This document shows, piece by piece, positions 5,691-12,594 of a stretch of 12,594 nucleotides of DNA (position 1 is its first letter; each line of letters begins with the position of its first letter). The stretch comes from an uncultured Collinsella sp. (GTDB lineage: Bacteria; Actinomycetota; Coriobacteriia; Coriobacteriales; Coriobacteriaceae). The position numbers were made by a program, and so were the translations under genes. The stretch covers positions 1 to 12,594 of the forward strand of contig CABVCJ010000055.1 of NCBI GenBank assembly GCA_902496845.1. Direction: 5' to 3'. The notes below the pieces were generated by a model. That model made no database searches, was not told the origin of the DNA, and saw only the letters and a list, made by a program, of their open reading frames with translations.

Positions 5691-6602
5691 ATGAACAACG
5701 GACTGTTTACGTACTTAGCAGCATTGCTGTTGTTTGGCTCCAACGGCATCATCGCCGGCGCCATCGCGCTGCCGAGCTCCGATATCGTGCTCCTGCGCAC
5801 GTTTTTGGGCGCACTCTCGCTTGTCACCATCCTCGCCATCACCCAACGCCATAAGTTGCAGGCGCCATCTCGCCCCCGCGAAGCCGCAGCCCTCCTCCTC
5901 TCGGGAGCCGCGCTGGGCGCCAGCTGGATTTTTCTGTTCCGAGCCTACCAGACGATCGGCGTCGGCGTTTCCTCGCTGCTGTACTACTGCGGCCCCATCA
6001 TCGTCATGGCCCTCTCCCCACTCATCTTTGGCGAAAAGCTGACCGGCGGCAAAATCGCCGGGTTTATCGCCGTCGCCTGCGGCGCTTTTCTCATTGCAGC
6101 GCAAGGTCTAGGCGGCAATATGCCCATTGCGGGTATCGCCTGCGGCATCGCCTCGGCATTTTGCTATGCGCTGATGGTCATCGCCAGCAAGGGTGCGCCA
6201 CACATCGAAGGCCTCGAAAACTCCACGCTCCAGGTGAGCGCCGCCTTTGTGACCGCGCTGGTCCTCACGCTCATCACGCAGGGCGCCCCCTCATTCCTGT
6301 CCGTCGGCGTCGCCGCCGGTATTGATTGGCGCGCCGTCGTCATGCTCGGCGTCGTCAACACCGGCATTGGCTGCCTGCTCTATTTTAGTGCTGTCGCCAA
6401 GCTGCCCGTCCAGACTGTTGCGGTCGTCGGCTACCTCGAGCCGCTTTCGGCGGTCGTGTTCTCGGCCGTCCTTTTAGGCGAAGTCATAACACCGGTCCGT
6501 CTGATGGGCGCCGCACTTATCATCGGCGGTGCAATCTTTTGTGAACTCGCCGGCAAACGCGCAGGCGCCAAGGCTGGCATAGCCCAGACAGCACGTGCTT
6601 AA
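5691..6602 (+). CDS. EamA / DMT-superfamily transporter
   Basis: 303-residue inner membrane protein with about ten hydrophobic helices in two EamA-type halves (roughly 3-137 and 148-288). The signature region SSLLYYCGPIIVMALSPLIF ends the first half, and VVGYLEPLSAVVFSAVLLGE (about 244-263) ends the second. Such carriers export amino acids or other metabolites; the substrate cannot be read from sequence. ATG 5691 is preceded by GAGGGG at a somewhat long ten-base distance; an ATG at 5681 is out of frame. The divergent LysR gene and the dyad between them suggest induction by the exported compound. With the nearby AlaA-like enzyme an amino acid such as alanine is conceivable, but this is only an inference from context. 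Confidence 0.9.
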   Translation: MNNGLFTYLAALLLFGSNGIIAGAIALPSSDIVLLRTFLGALSLVTILAITQRHKLQAPSRPREAAALLLSGAALGASWIFLFRAYQTIGVGVSSLLYYCGPIIVMALSPLIFGEKLTGGKIAGFIAVACGAFLIAAQGLGGNMPIAGIACGIASAFCYALMVIASKGAPHIEGLENSTLQVSAAFVTALVLTLITQGAPSFLSVGVAAGIDWRAVVMLGVVNTGIGCLLYFSAVAKLPVQTVAVVGYLEPLSAVVFSAVLLGEVITPVRLMGAALIIGGAIFCELAGKRAGAKAGIAQTARA

Positions 6603-6641
6603 AAGCCCCTGTTTTGAAATGCTACCTGCGCAAACAACTGC

Positions 6642-6655
6642 TCCCCAGATGGGGA
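6642..6655 (+). terminator. Weak terminator-like hairpin after the DMT gene
   Basis: TCCCC and GGGGA form a 5-bp stem with a four-base loop, followed by TTATTGTCT. Stem and T-tract are short, so termination may be partial and some transcripts may read into kup. Confidence 0.35.
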
Positions 6656-6759
6656 TTATTGTCTAAAACACCCCGATGTGCCAAACTGCTCTTATATGTA
6701 TAAAGATGGCATAAAGGTCTGCTGCCCTTTGCAGGGGCTGGATGTCTAAGGGAGTCCAC

Positions 6760-8988
6760 GTGGCACACAACAAACTGGAGGCAAGCCCCCAAGACCAGCG
6801 TGGTCAAGGCGGGCATGGAGCCATTCCCCTCTCCGCTGGCATGCTGCTCGTTACGCTCGGCGTCGTCTATGGCGACATCGGCACGAGCCCCATGTACACC
6901 ATGAAATCAATCGTCGCCAACAACGGCGGCATCGGCACCGTCAGCGAGAACATGATCTTGGGCGCGCTCTCGCTCGTCATCTGGACCATGACGCTCGTGA
7001 CCACGGTCAAGTACGTGCTTATCGCCATGAAGGCCGATAACCATAACGAAGGCGGCATCTTCGCCCTGTTCAGCCTCGTACGCAAGGTGGCGCCGTGGCT
7101 GATTCTGCCCGCCATGATCGGCGGCGCAGCGCTGCTTGCCGACGGCATCCTCACCCCCGCCGTCACGGTCACCACAGCCATCGAGGGTCTGCGCACCATC
7201 GAATGGGGCCATGCGCTTTTGGGTGACGGCCAGACCAACGTCATCATCATCACCATCATCATTATCTGCGGCCTGTTTGCCATGCAGCGCGCCGGCACTT
7301 CGTCGATCGGCAAGCTGTTCGGCCCGCTCATGACGCTGTGGTTCCTGTTCTTGGCTGGCGCCGGCCTGTTCAACATGCTCGGCAACCTGTCCATCTTGCG
7401 CGCGCTCAACCCCATTCGCGGCATTATGTTCCTGTTCTCGCCCATCAATCACTCGGGCATCATGGTGCTCGGCTTTGTCTTCCTGTCGACAACCGGTGCC
7501 GAGGCGCTCTATTCAGACATGGGCCACGTGGGCAAGGCAAACATCTATGCGTCCTGGCCGTTTGTTAAGGCGGCCCTTATCCTTAACTACCTGGGTCAGG
7601 GAGCTTGGCTGCTCGCCAATAACTCCAACCCCCAGATGCTCGCGATGGATATCGTTAATCCGTTCTATATGATGCTCCCCGAGCCCCTGCGTCCCTTTGC
7701 CATCGTGCTTTCGGCCGTGGCGGCCATCATCGCCTCGCAGGCGCTCATCAGCGGATCGTTCTCGTTGGTATCCGAGGCAACGCGCCTCAACCTTATGCCG
7801 CACCTGCGCATCCACTACCCCAGCGACACCAAGGGCCAGCTCTATATTCCGCTCGTCAACAACATCATGTGGGTCGGCTGCATCTTCATCGTGCTGCTGT
7901 TCCAGAACTCCGAGCGCATGGAGAGCGCCTATGGCCTCGCCATTACCGTGACCATGCTCATGACCACGACGCTTTTGACGAGCTACATCGCCGGCATCCT
8001 CAAGCACAAGCTGGGTGCCTGCGTCTTCGCCCTGCTCTTTGGTGCCATTGAGCTGTGCTTCTTCGCTTCGTGCCTCACCATGTTCTTTGACGGCGGCTAC
8101 GTCATGATCTTCCTGGCCGCACTGCTGTTTGGCCTTATGTACGTGTGGCGCCGCGGCACCGCCATCGAGCGCACGCAGACGATCCTGCTGCCCGTCTCCA
8201 AGTACATCGACCAGCTCGGCCGCCTGCGCAACGACGAGACCTACCCCGTGCTCGCCGACAATCTGGTGTTCCTTACCAACAGTCCCGACCCGCTCACACT
8301 CGACCGCGACGTGCTCTACTCCATCTTGGATAAGCATCCCAAGCGCGCCAAGGCATACTGGTTCATCAACGTGCATGTCACCGATGAGCCCTATACGCAC
8401 GAGTATTCCGTCGAGACCTTTGGCACGGACTTTTTGTTCCGCGTGCGCTTGGACCTGGGCTTTAAGGTCAACCAGCGCATCAATGCCTACCTGCGTCAGA
8501 TCGTTGGCGACTTGATGGCATCGGGCGAGCTGCCGCCGCAGCATCACACCTACTCCATCTACGAGACGCGCGGCAACGTGGGCGACTTCCGTTTTTGCAT
8601 GCTGCGCAAGATGCTTGCCCCCGAAACGGACATCAACCGCAACGACCATCGCGTCATGGCCATCAAGTACGCCGTCCGCCGCGCCTGCGGAAGCCCGGCA
8701 CGTTGGTATGGTCTCGAGAACTCGGCCATCATCATTGAGTACGTACCGCTCTTTGCTCGCATGCGCCCGGCCGTCAAACTTGTGCGCACCCAGGTGCCAC
8801 TCGAGGTTCAGATCGAAGAGGCCGAGGAAATGGAAGTCGACATCTTCTCGGACGACTTGGTCAACGGCAACGAGGCCGGTAAGGACATGAACGTCGATCC
8901 CACCGAGCTGCTCGAGAGCGTCGCAGATACGCCCGAACAACAGCTCGACGGCCTCGAGAGCGACCAGCTCAACGACGCCAACTTCTAG
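6760..8988 (+). CDS. kup: Kup/Trk-type low-affinity potassium uptake permease
   Basis: 742 residues if GTG 6760 is the start, which has AAGGGAG five bases upstream; an in-frame ATG at 6742 would add six residues. Kup takes up K+ with protons across the membrane. Family motifs are clear: GVVYGDIGTSP (34-44), GGIFALFSLV in helix-2 context and LLADGILTPAVTV. About 12 membrane helices fill residues 25-463. The soluble C-terminal part (464-742) is about 280 residues and ends in a strongly acidic tail (EEAEEMEVDIFSDD and on). E. coli Kup has 622 residues, so this one is long, mainly at the C-terminus. It lies 157 bases behind the DMT gene, and a strong terminator follows. A TATAAA at 6699 could be its -10, but no good -35 is seen. 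An 8-bp inverted repeat brackets the gap. Confidence 0.93.
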   Translation: MAHNKLEASPQDQRGQGGHGAIPLSAGMLLVTLGVVYGDIGTSPMYTMKSIVANNGGIGTVSENMILGALSLVIWTMTLVTTVKYVLIAMKADNHNEGGIFALFSLVRKVAPWLILPAMIGGAALLADGILTPAVTVTTAIEGLRTIEWGHALLGDGQTNVIIITIIIICGLFAMQRAGTSSIGKLFGPLMTLWFLFLAGAGLFNMLGNLSILRALNPIRGIMFLFSPINHSGIMVLGFVFLSTTGAEALYSDMGHVGKANIYASWPFVKAALILNYLGQGAWLLANNSNPQMLAMDIVNPFYMMLPEPLRPFAIVLSAVAAIIASQALISGSFSLVSEATRLNLMPHLRIHYPSDTKGQLYIPLVNNIMWVGCIFIVLLFQNSERMESAYGLAITVTMLMTTTLLTSYIAGILKHKLGACVFALLFGAIELCFFASCLTMFFDGGYVMIFLAALLFGLMYVWRRGTAIERTQTILLPVSKYIDQLGRLRNDETYPVLADNLVFLTNSPDPLTLDRDVLYSILDKHPKRAKAYWFINVHVTDEPYTHEYSVETFGTDFLFRVRLDLGFKVNQRINAYLRQIVGDLMASGELPPQHHTYSIYETRGNVGDFRFCMLRKMLAPETDINRNDHRVMAIKYAVRRACGSPARWYGLENSAIIIEYVPLFARMRPAVKLVRTQVPLEVQIEEAEEMEVDIFSDDLVNGNEAGKDMNVDPTELLESVADTPEQQLDGLESDQLNDANF

Positions 8989-9008
8989 CGACGTCACAAA
9001 TCAACGAC

Positions 9009-9044
9009 AGCGGCCCTGCATCTCACGGGAGATGCAGGGCCGCT
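9009..9044 (+). terminator. Strong intrinsic terminator of kup
   Basis: A perfect 16-bp stem (9009-9024 with 9029-9044) with loop ACGG is followed by TTTGCATT. It begins 20 bases after the kup stop and lies between kup and the convergent bile salt hydrolase gene. Confidence 0.9.
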
Positions 9045-9067
9045 TTGCATTGCAGTAAAGCTAACAG

Positions 9068-10033
9068 CTACGAACGACGCGGCTCGGGAACCACGAGCCT
9101 ATCGGGGCTCGCGCCCTCGGCATCCATCAAGCTCACGTAGCGAATCGACGGATCCCCATACATCGCGTAGTAATAATTGCCCGTGCGCGCGCTAAAGCAT
9201 CCGGTATAGATAGTCTTCTCGAACTTGCCATCGCCCATCCTGGACGCCCCCTCAATCATCACCACGCCCTCGAGTGAACGGAACATGCGGACGACGTTTT
9301 CGGTCTCGCTCTCCTTTTGCGGGTAATTGGCATTGAGGTACGCCGCCTTTACAAAACGGCTCGGCGAATAGCAGTCACCCGGAATACCGCGCATGCCGGC
9401 ACCCGCGCCATAGGGCTTGAGCTCGGCGCCACGCCATGTCACCGTCTGCGGAAAATCGCTTGTAGCCGTGATATAGGTGCGCAGGTTTTCCATGTGCCAC
9501 GGGAAAGTGGGCTGATTGGCAAGGGTGTCGACCGGATCGTCGTATACATGCAGGCCGTCAGCCATCATCTCGACCACGATGCTACGCTGGCTGTCGCCGA
9601 TAATCCAATGGAGCAGCGACACGCCCAGCCCCTCTCCGGCAGATTTGGTGACAATCACCGTGTCGTGCAGCGCAGCCTCGACCTCATCGACCGTCGAGAA
9701 CGTCGCTGCCACCCACAGGGGAAACTCATAGGCCGCGATATTGGTCTTGCCGTCGACAGGGTCCTCGGCATACTCGGCATAACCCGGGAAATTGAGGCCC
9801 GCCACGGCGAGGCCAGCATCGTTACCGCAATCGAAGAACATAGGGTAGTTCTTGTAATCGATGCACATACCGATCACCGCGTGTGCCGCTGTCGTGTCGT
9901 CGATAAACGAATACGGAATGTGAAACCCGCGCGGCATCACACGAACCTGTTGGCCGTAGTCAAAGCTCCAGTCGAGGTTGCGGCCTAGATACATGTGGCC
10001 GGAATTATCGGTAAATCGAATGCTCGTACACAT
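9068..10033 (-). CDS. bsh: Bile salt hydrolase (choloylglycine hydrolase)
   Basis: 321-residue Ntn hydrolase that splits the amide bond of glycine- or taurine-conjugated bile acids. ATG 10033 has GGGAGG just upstream and makes Cys2 the N-terminal nucleophile once Met is removed (MCTSIRF); an ATG 63 bases earlier would destroy this. The catalytic set is complete: Cys2, Arg18 and Asp21 in GRNLDW, Asn81 in GLNFPG, Asn173 in LANQPTF (canonical Asn175) and Arg226 in PSRF (canonical Arg228). LANQP differs from the common TNNP, near the substrate pocket. There is no signal peptide, so the enzyme is cytoplasmic, as usual. Penicillin V acylase is the main alternative in the family, but the GRNLDW and GIPGD(x)3SRF pattern favours bile salts. 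No transporter is adjacent. The leader contains a terminator-like hairpin and an anti-Shine-Dalgarno repeat. Confidence 0.93.
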   Translation of the reverse strand: MCTSIRFTDNSGHMYLGRNLDWSFDYGQQVRVMPRGFHIPYSFIDDTTAAHAVIGMCIDYKNYPMFFDCGNDAGLAVAGLNFPGYAEYAEDPVDGKTNIAAYEFPLWVAATFSTVDEVEAALHDTVIVTKSAGEGLGVSLLHWIIGDSQRSIVVEMMADGLHVYDDPVDTLANQPTFPWHMENLRTYITATSDFPQTVTWRGAELKPYGAGAGMRGIPGDCYSPSRFVKAAYLNANYPQKESETENVVRMFRSLEGVVMIEGASRMGDGKFEKTIYTGCFSARTGNYYYAMYGDPSIRYVSLMDAEGASPDRLVVPEPRRS

Positions 10034-10091
10034 AGCGCCTCCCAGCTTTACGTTCTTGCTAAGGTTATTGTCACCAAACAAAGAGGCGCTA
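10033..10091 (-). promoter_or_regulatory. Anti-Shine-Dalgarno inverted repeat in the bsh leader
   Basis: In the minus-strand RNA TAGCGCCTC (10091-10083) is a perfect 9-bp complement of GAGGCGCTA (10041-10033), which contains the ribosome site GAGG and the A of the bsh start codon. The loop is 41 bases. If formed, the stem would block translation of bsh. It may be a ligand-, temperature- or protein-sensitive switch, or chance. Confidence 0.5.
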
Positions 10092-10133
10092 AACACAAAA
10101 GCCCGGACATGACAACAATGTCACGCCCGGACT
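10091..10133 (-). terminator. Intrinsic terminator upstream of bsh
   Basis: In minus-strand RNA 10133-10119 pairs with 10114-10100 over 15 positions, including three G-U pairs, with a four-base loop, followed by TTTTGTGTTT. The three wobble pairs would be C-A mismatches on the plus strand, so the hairpin is strand-specific. It either ends the transcript of the deformylase-like gene behind it or acts as an attenuator in the bsh leader. Confidence 0.7.
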
Positions 10134-10174
10134 ATTCAAGCAGGATAAACTCAACCAAGTTAACCCCGCAGGTC

Positions 10175-10283
10175 GTCTAAGGGGTCAAAGTGCCGCAGAT
10201 TGCCACGAAAGAGGAGCGAAGCGTACTTAAGGTACGCGAGCGACGATTGAGCGGCAAGGTGCGGTGCTTTGGTCCCCTTAGAC
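10175..10283. repeat. 109-nt imperfect palindromic element
   Basis: The ends are perfect 10-bp inverted repeats, GTCTAAGGGG (10175-10184) and CCCCTTAGAC (10274-10283). Inside, CAAAGTGCCGCA (10186-10197) pairs with TGCGGTGCTTTG (10260-10271) with two wobble pairs in plus-strand RNA, then TTGCC (10200-10204) with GGCAA (10253-10257), then a large internal loop and an inner GCGTAC/GTACGC stem (10221-10226, 10232-10237) closed by TTAAG. The right end holds the last two codons, including the stop, of the deformylase-like gene B. It has the shape of a small MITE or REP-like element or of a structured RNA. No transposase is near and no target duplication is evident. Confidence 0.7.
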
Positions 10284-10697
10284 CAACTTTCCTAGACAGT
10301 GATCAATCATGTGTTGAATCATCTGCGCCTCGAAGCCGACGAAGTCCTGCTTGCGCTCGCGCATCTTGCCGTCGACGATCACGTCATAAGCGACCTTGCA
10401 CTTGATATAGCGCGTGGACTTGGTGACCTCCTCGTGCGTCAGGCAGCTCTCCTCCATCTTGCTGGCGCCCAAGCCAAACACCAGACGGGGGTTGTAGAGC
10501 ACGTGGGGCTCGCCGGCGTCGTCCAGGTAGACGCAGACCTTCTTGGTAACGCCAATCTGGTTAGCGGCAAGGCAGCCGGCATCGTCGAGCGACTTAATGG
10601 TATCGATCAGGTCCTGAGCAACCGACTCGTCCTCGACGGTCGCAACCTCGCAACGCTGGGACAGAATAGCCTCGTCGTGGCAGAGCTCTTTAATCAT
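10278..10697 (-). CDS. Short peptide-deformylase-like protein B, catalytic Glu replaced
   Basis: 139 residues. ATG 10697 has GGAGG five bases upstream; an ATG four codons earlier overlaps that site and is unlikely. It is a paralog of the gene at 2547: MIK start, QDLIDTI (28-34), LAANQIG (43-49), YNPR (68-71), Cys85, TRYIK and QHMIDHC. The motif-1 Gln (Gln47) is kept. Motif 2 reads ESCLT instead of EGCLS, and the metal-site helix reads HMIDH: the catalytic Glu of HExxH is Met130. The three metal ligands (Cys85, His129, His133) remain. Loss of that Glu normally abolishes deformylase activity, so it may bind formyl-peptides without cutting them, or have another role. It ends at the same place as paralog A, with its stop inside the 109-nt palindrome. 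Function unknown. Confidence 0.82.
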   Translation of the reverse strand: MIKELCHDEAILSQRCEVATVEDESVAQDLIDTIKSLDDAGCLAANQIGVTKKVCVYLDDAGEPHVLYNPRLVFGLGASKMEESCLTHEEVTKSTRYIKCKVAYDVIVDGKMRERKQDFVGFEAQMIQHMIDHCLGKLV

Positions 10698-10722
10698 ACG
10701 TTCCTCCATAGGGGTCGTTGTA

Positions 10723-10735
10723 ACCGCTTAAGTAT
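10723..10735 (-). promoter_or_regulatory. Candidate -10 region of deformylase-like gene B
   Basis: Minus-strand TATACT followed by TTAAG lies about 30 bases upstream of the ATG at 10697. No good -35 is found at 16-18 bases, so this is weak. Confidence 0.25.
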
Positions 10736-10829
10736 ACGGTACCCACACATTTTCATGCGAAAAATACCGTCCGTCTGCTACAAAGCGCCGAACATCAACA
10801 TGCGAGGAACAACAGCGTCGTAAAGGGGC

Positions 10830-10835
10830 TATAGT
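10830..10835 (+). promoter_or_regulatory. Candidate -10 box of the purine permease gene
   Basis: TATAGT lies 55 bases upstream of ATG 10891. The hexamer 17 bases upstream (GAACAA) is a poor -35. The leader after it holds an inverted repeat TCGGCC/GGCCGA (10853-10858, 10868-10873) shortly before the ribosome site. I looked for the conserved core of a purine riboswitch here and did not see it. Confidence 0.35.
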
Positions 10836-10890
10836 GGGTGAGTTCGTGTCAATCGGCCTAAACTCGGGGCCGAACAAGGAAAGGGTATGC

Positions 10891-12201
10891 ATGGACGAAC
10901 TTTTTCACGTCAGTGAGCGCAAGTCCACAATCGGGACCGAACTTCGCGCTGGACTGACAACATTCCTGGCGATGGCCTACATCATCGCCGTCAACCCCGC
11001 GGTGCTCTCGGGCGCCGGCATCGATGCGGGAGCGCTCGCCTGCGCCACCTGCCTGGGCGCCGGCATCATGACCATCTGCATGGGCATCTTCGCCAACCGC
11101 CCGCTCGCCTGCGCGTCGGGCTTAGGCGTCAACGCGATGATCGCTGGAATCACCACCACCGTCTGCGGCGGTGACTGGCACGTGGCCATGAGCGTCATCT
11201 TCCTTGAGGGCGTCGTCATCTTGCTGCTCGTGCTTTGTGGCCTGCGCGAGGCCATCATGGACGCCATCCCGGTTGTCCTGCGTCACGCCATCTCGGTGGG
11301 TCTGGGCCTGTTCATCGCCATGATTGGCCTGTGCGATGCCGGCATTATCACCGCTGGCGCCGGTACACTCGTCGGTCTGGGCGACATCACCTCCCCCACC
11401 TTCATCGTCGGCATCATCTCCATCCTGGTGACGGTCGCCCTCGCCTGCCGCAACGTCCCCGGCTCGCTGCTCATCGGCATCGTCGTCGCCGTCATCGCCG
11501 GTATCCCCCTAGGTGTGACCCAGGCTCCGACCGGTATCATCGCCCCGCTCGACTTCTCGAGCATCGGTGGCCCCATCGCCGACGCCGGCGGCGTGCCCGC
11601 CATCGTCAAGGTCCTTACCGACCCCGCGCTCCTCGTCATCTCGTTCTCGCTGCTCATGAGTGACTTCTTCGACACCATGGGCACCGCGATGGCCGTAGCC
11701 AAGCAGGGCGAGTTCCTCACCGACGACGGCAACGTCGAGAATATCAAGGAGATCCTAATCGTCGACTCCGCCGCCGCCGCTGTGGGCGGTTTCATGGGTG
11801 TCTCCTCCATCACCACCTTCGTCGAGTCCACTTCTGGCGCCGCCGACGGTGGCCGCACGGGCCTCACCTCCGTCACCACCGGCGTGCTGTTCATTCTCGC
11901 CGCGTTCTTCTCCCCCATCGTCACCATCGTTTCCAGCGCCGCCACCTGCGGTGCTCTGGTCTACGTCGGCTACCTCATGATGAGCGAGGCCTCCGAGATC
12001 GACTGGTCCGACGTGTCGCAGGGTTTCCCGGCGTTCATGATTGTCGCCGGCGTGCCCTTCACCTACTCCATCTCTGCCGGCATTGGCCTAGGCTTTATCG
12101 CCTACGTGATCGTCGCGCTCTTTAAGGGCGAGGCCTCCAAGATCAAGCCGCTCATGTGGATCGCAGCTCTCGCCTTCCTCGTCTACTTCTTCGTAGCGTA
12201 A
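10891..12201 (+). CDS. AzgA-type (NCS2 family) purine permease
   Basis: 436-residue membrane protein, probably a proton symporter for adenine, guanine or hypoxanthine (relatives of AzgA and PbuG). Visible family features are AGLTTFLAMAYIIAVNPAVL near the N-terminus (about 20-39), LGVNAMIA in an early helix, MSDFFDTMGT (256-265) and TTFVESTSGAADGGRTGLTS (about 308-327), the last two holding the acidic residues used in substrate and proton binding. ATG 10891 was chosen because AAGGAAAGGG precedes it closely and the family starts near here; an upstream ATG at 10834 overlaps the candidate -10 box. The gene is divergent from deformylase-like gene B and ends in a strong terminator, so it is probably monocistronic. 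Which purine is carried cannot be decided. Confidence 0.92.
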   Translation: MDELFHVSERKSTIGTELRAGLTTFLAMAYIIAVNPAVLSGAGIDAGALACATCLGAGIMTICMGIFANRPLACASGLGVNAMIAGITTTVCGGDWHVAMSVIFLEGVVILLLVLCGLREAIMDAIPVVLRHAISVGLGLFIAMIGLCDAGIITAGAGTLVGLGDITSPTFIVGIISILVTVALACRNVPGSLLIGIVVAVIAGIPLGVTQAPTGIIAPLDFSSIGGPIADAGGVPAIVKVLTDPALLVISFSLLMSDFFDTMGTAMAVAKQGEFLTDDGNVENIKEILIVDSAAAAVGGFMGVSSITTFVESTSGAADGGRTGLTSVTTGVLFILAAFFSPIVTIVSSAATCGALVYVGYLMMSEASEIDWSDVSQGFPAFMIVAGVPFTYSISAGIGLGFIAYVIVALFKGEASKIKPLMWIAALAFLVYFFVA

Positions 12202-12228
12202 CGGCATAGTCTGCTAAAACAGAACACC

Positions 12229-12264
12229 AAAGCGCGGAGTCGCATCGAGCGGCTCCGCGCTTTT
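12229..12264 (+). terminator. Intrinsic terminator of the purine permease gene
   Basis: A 15-position stem (12229-12243 with 12249-12263) with one G-T wobble and loop ATCGA is followed by TTTTCTTTT. It lies 27 bases after the stop codon. Confidence 0.92.
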
Positions 12265-12408
12265 CTTTTAAAGCCAGGCAACGCACAGACGCGCGATGTT
12301 GTGCTTCCCAAGTTTTGGACATTTTGCCCTCCAACGGCACTACCGCCGGCTACATCCTGCAGATATGCTGGGCTTAATCGCATAGGCCCTATGAGGATGG
12401 GAGTAACC

Positions 12409-12594
12409 ATGGCCGCCTTGTTCACGACCCCCAAGCGCAATGACAAAACCTCTGGAGCCCATTTTGTCGAGCCCGACGTGCGCCGTCGCACGCTGCTCGC
12501 ACACGGAAGATGGCGTCGCGTGACGCGCCGCATCGTCTGCGGCCTGGCCTGCGCGCTCACGGTGAGCTCGCTGCTCATGCCGAGCGTCTCGCTC
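12409..12594 (+). CDS. Putative secreted or membrane-anchored protein (C-terminus cut by window edge)
   Basis: 62 codons are open from ATG 12409 to the edge, with GGGAG five bases upstream. ATGs at 12391 and 12397 are in frame but have no ribosome site. The visible part has a polar region of about 35 residues, a basic patch RWRRVTRR (34-41) and a hydrophobic run from Ile42 to about Met57 (IVCGLACALTVSSLLM). This looks like a signal peptide with a long n-region or a signal anchor. No domain is visible, so I give no function. The 145 bases between the upstream terminator and this start show no feature I can support; TTGGAC at 12315 has no matching -10. Confidence 0.65.
   Translation, partial: MAALFTTPKRNDKTSGAHFVEPDVRRRTLLAHGRWRRVTRRIVCGLACALTVSSLLMPSVSL

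Noticed and set aside
7513..8997. A 494-codon open frame on the minus strand opposite kup.
   Set aside because: It overlaps a clear Kup protein, its translation is rich in His, Asp and Val without domain features, and long antisense frames are expected at this GC content.
10100..10132. Direct repeat GCCCGGAC (10101-10108 and 10125-10132 region) as an iteron or target duplication.
   Set aside because: The two copies are better explained as the two arms of the minus-strand terminator hairpin, pairing through the self-complementary CCGG and wobble pairs.
10274..10283. Truncation of deformylase-like gene B by insertion of the palindromic element.
   Set aside because: Paralog A ends at the same point of the fold without such an element, so the short C-terminus is probably native.
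10836..10890. Purine riboswitch in front of the purine permease.
   Set aside because: The leader is short and I do not see the conserved three-way-junction core; only a small GC-rich hairpin is present.

Overview
The window looks like a chromosomal segment from a GC-rich gut actinobacterium of the class Coriobacteriia, most like Collinsella. I base this on GC-biased codon use, AGGAGG-type ribosome sites, a bile salt hydrolase of the gut type, and general familiarity with the gene set. No database search was run, so the taxon is an inference. There are ten protein-coding genes, two of them cut by the window edges. I see no tRNA, rRNA, CRISPR array, transposase or phage gene, and no gap longer than about 250 bases.

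Left part (1-5690, all genes on the minus strand except one). First comes the start of an unusual regulator: a strongly acidic N-terminus, a MarR-like winged helix and an RGG-repeat tail that runs off the edge. Next is a DHA2-type multidrug exporter, divergent from a short peptide-deformylase-like gene (plus strand). Then comes a 506-residue fusion of an XRE helix-turn-helix to an AlaA-type aminotransferase. It has its own cluster of GTTCAATTT operator-like sites, and an internal ribosome site exactly at the domain boundary. A LysR regulator follows, divergent from an EamA/DMT exporter, with a T-N11-A dyad between them.

Right part (5691-12594). The DMT exporter is followed by a Kup potassium transporter with a strong terminator. 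A bile salt hydrolase (minus) follows, whose leader holds a terminator-like hairpin and a perfect anti-Shine-Dalgarno inverted repeat. Upstream of it lies a 109-nt imperfect palindrome that contains the stop codon of a second short peptide-deformylase-like gene (minus). An AzgA-type purine permease (plus) and the start of a probably secreted protein (plus) end the window.

The genes are mostly single transcription units, not one operon. Shared themes are small-molecule export or uptake (MFS, DMT, Kup, AzgA), amino acid metabolism under local feedback (XRE-AlaA; LysR-DMT) and gut adaptation (bile salt hydrolase). The best candidates for something undescribed are the acidic/MarR-like/RGG protein, the XRE-AlaA fusion with its operators and internal start, the two deformylase-like paralogs that each carry Met at a different catalytic position, and the structured bsh leader beside the 109-nt palindrome.
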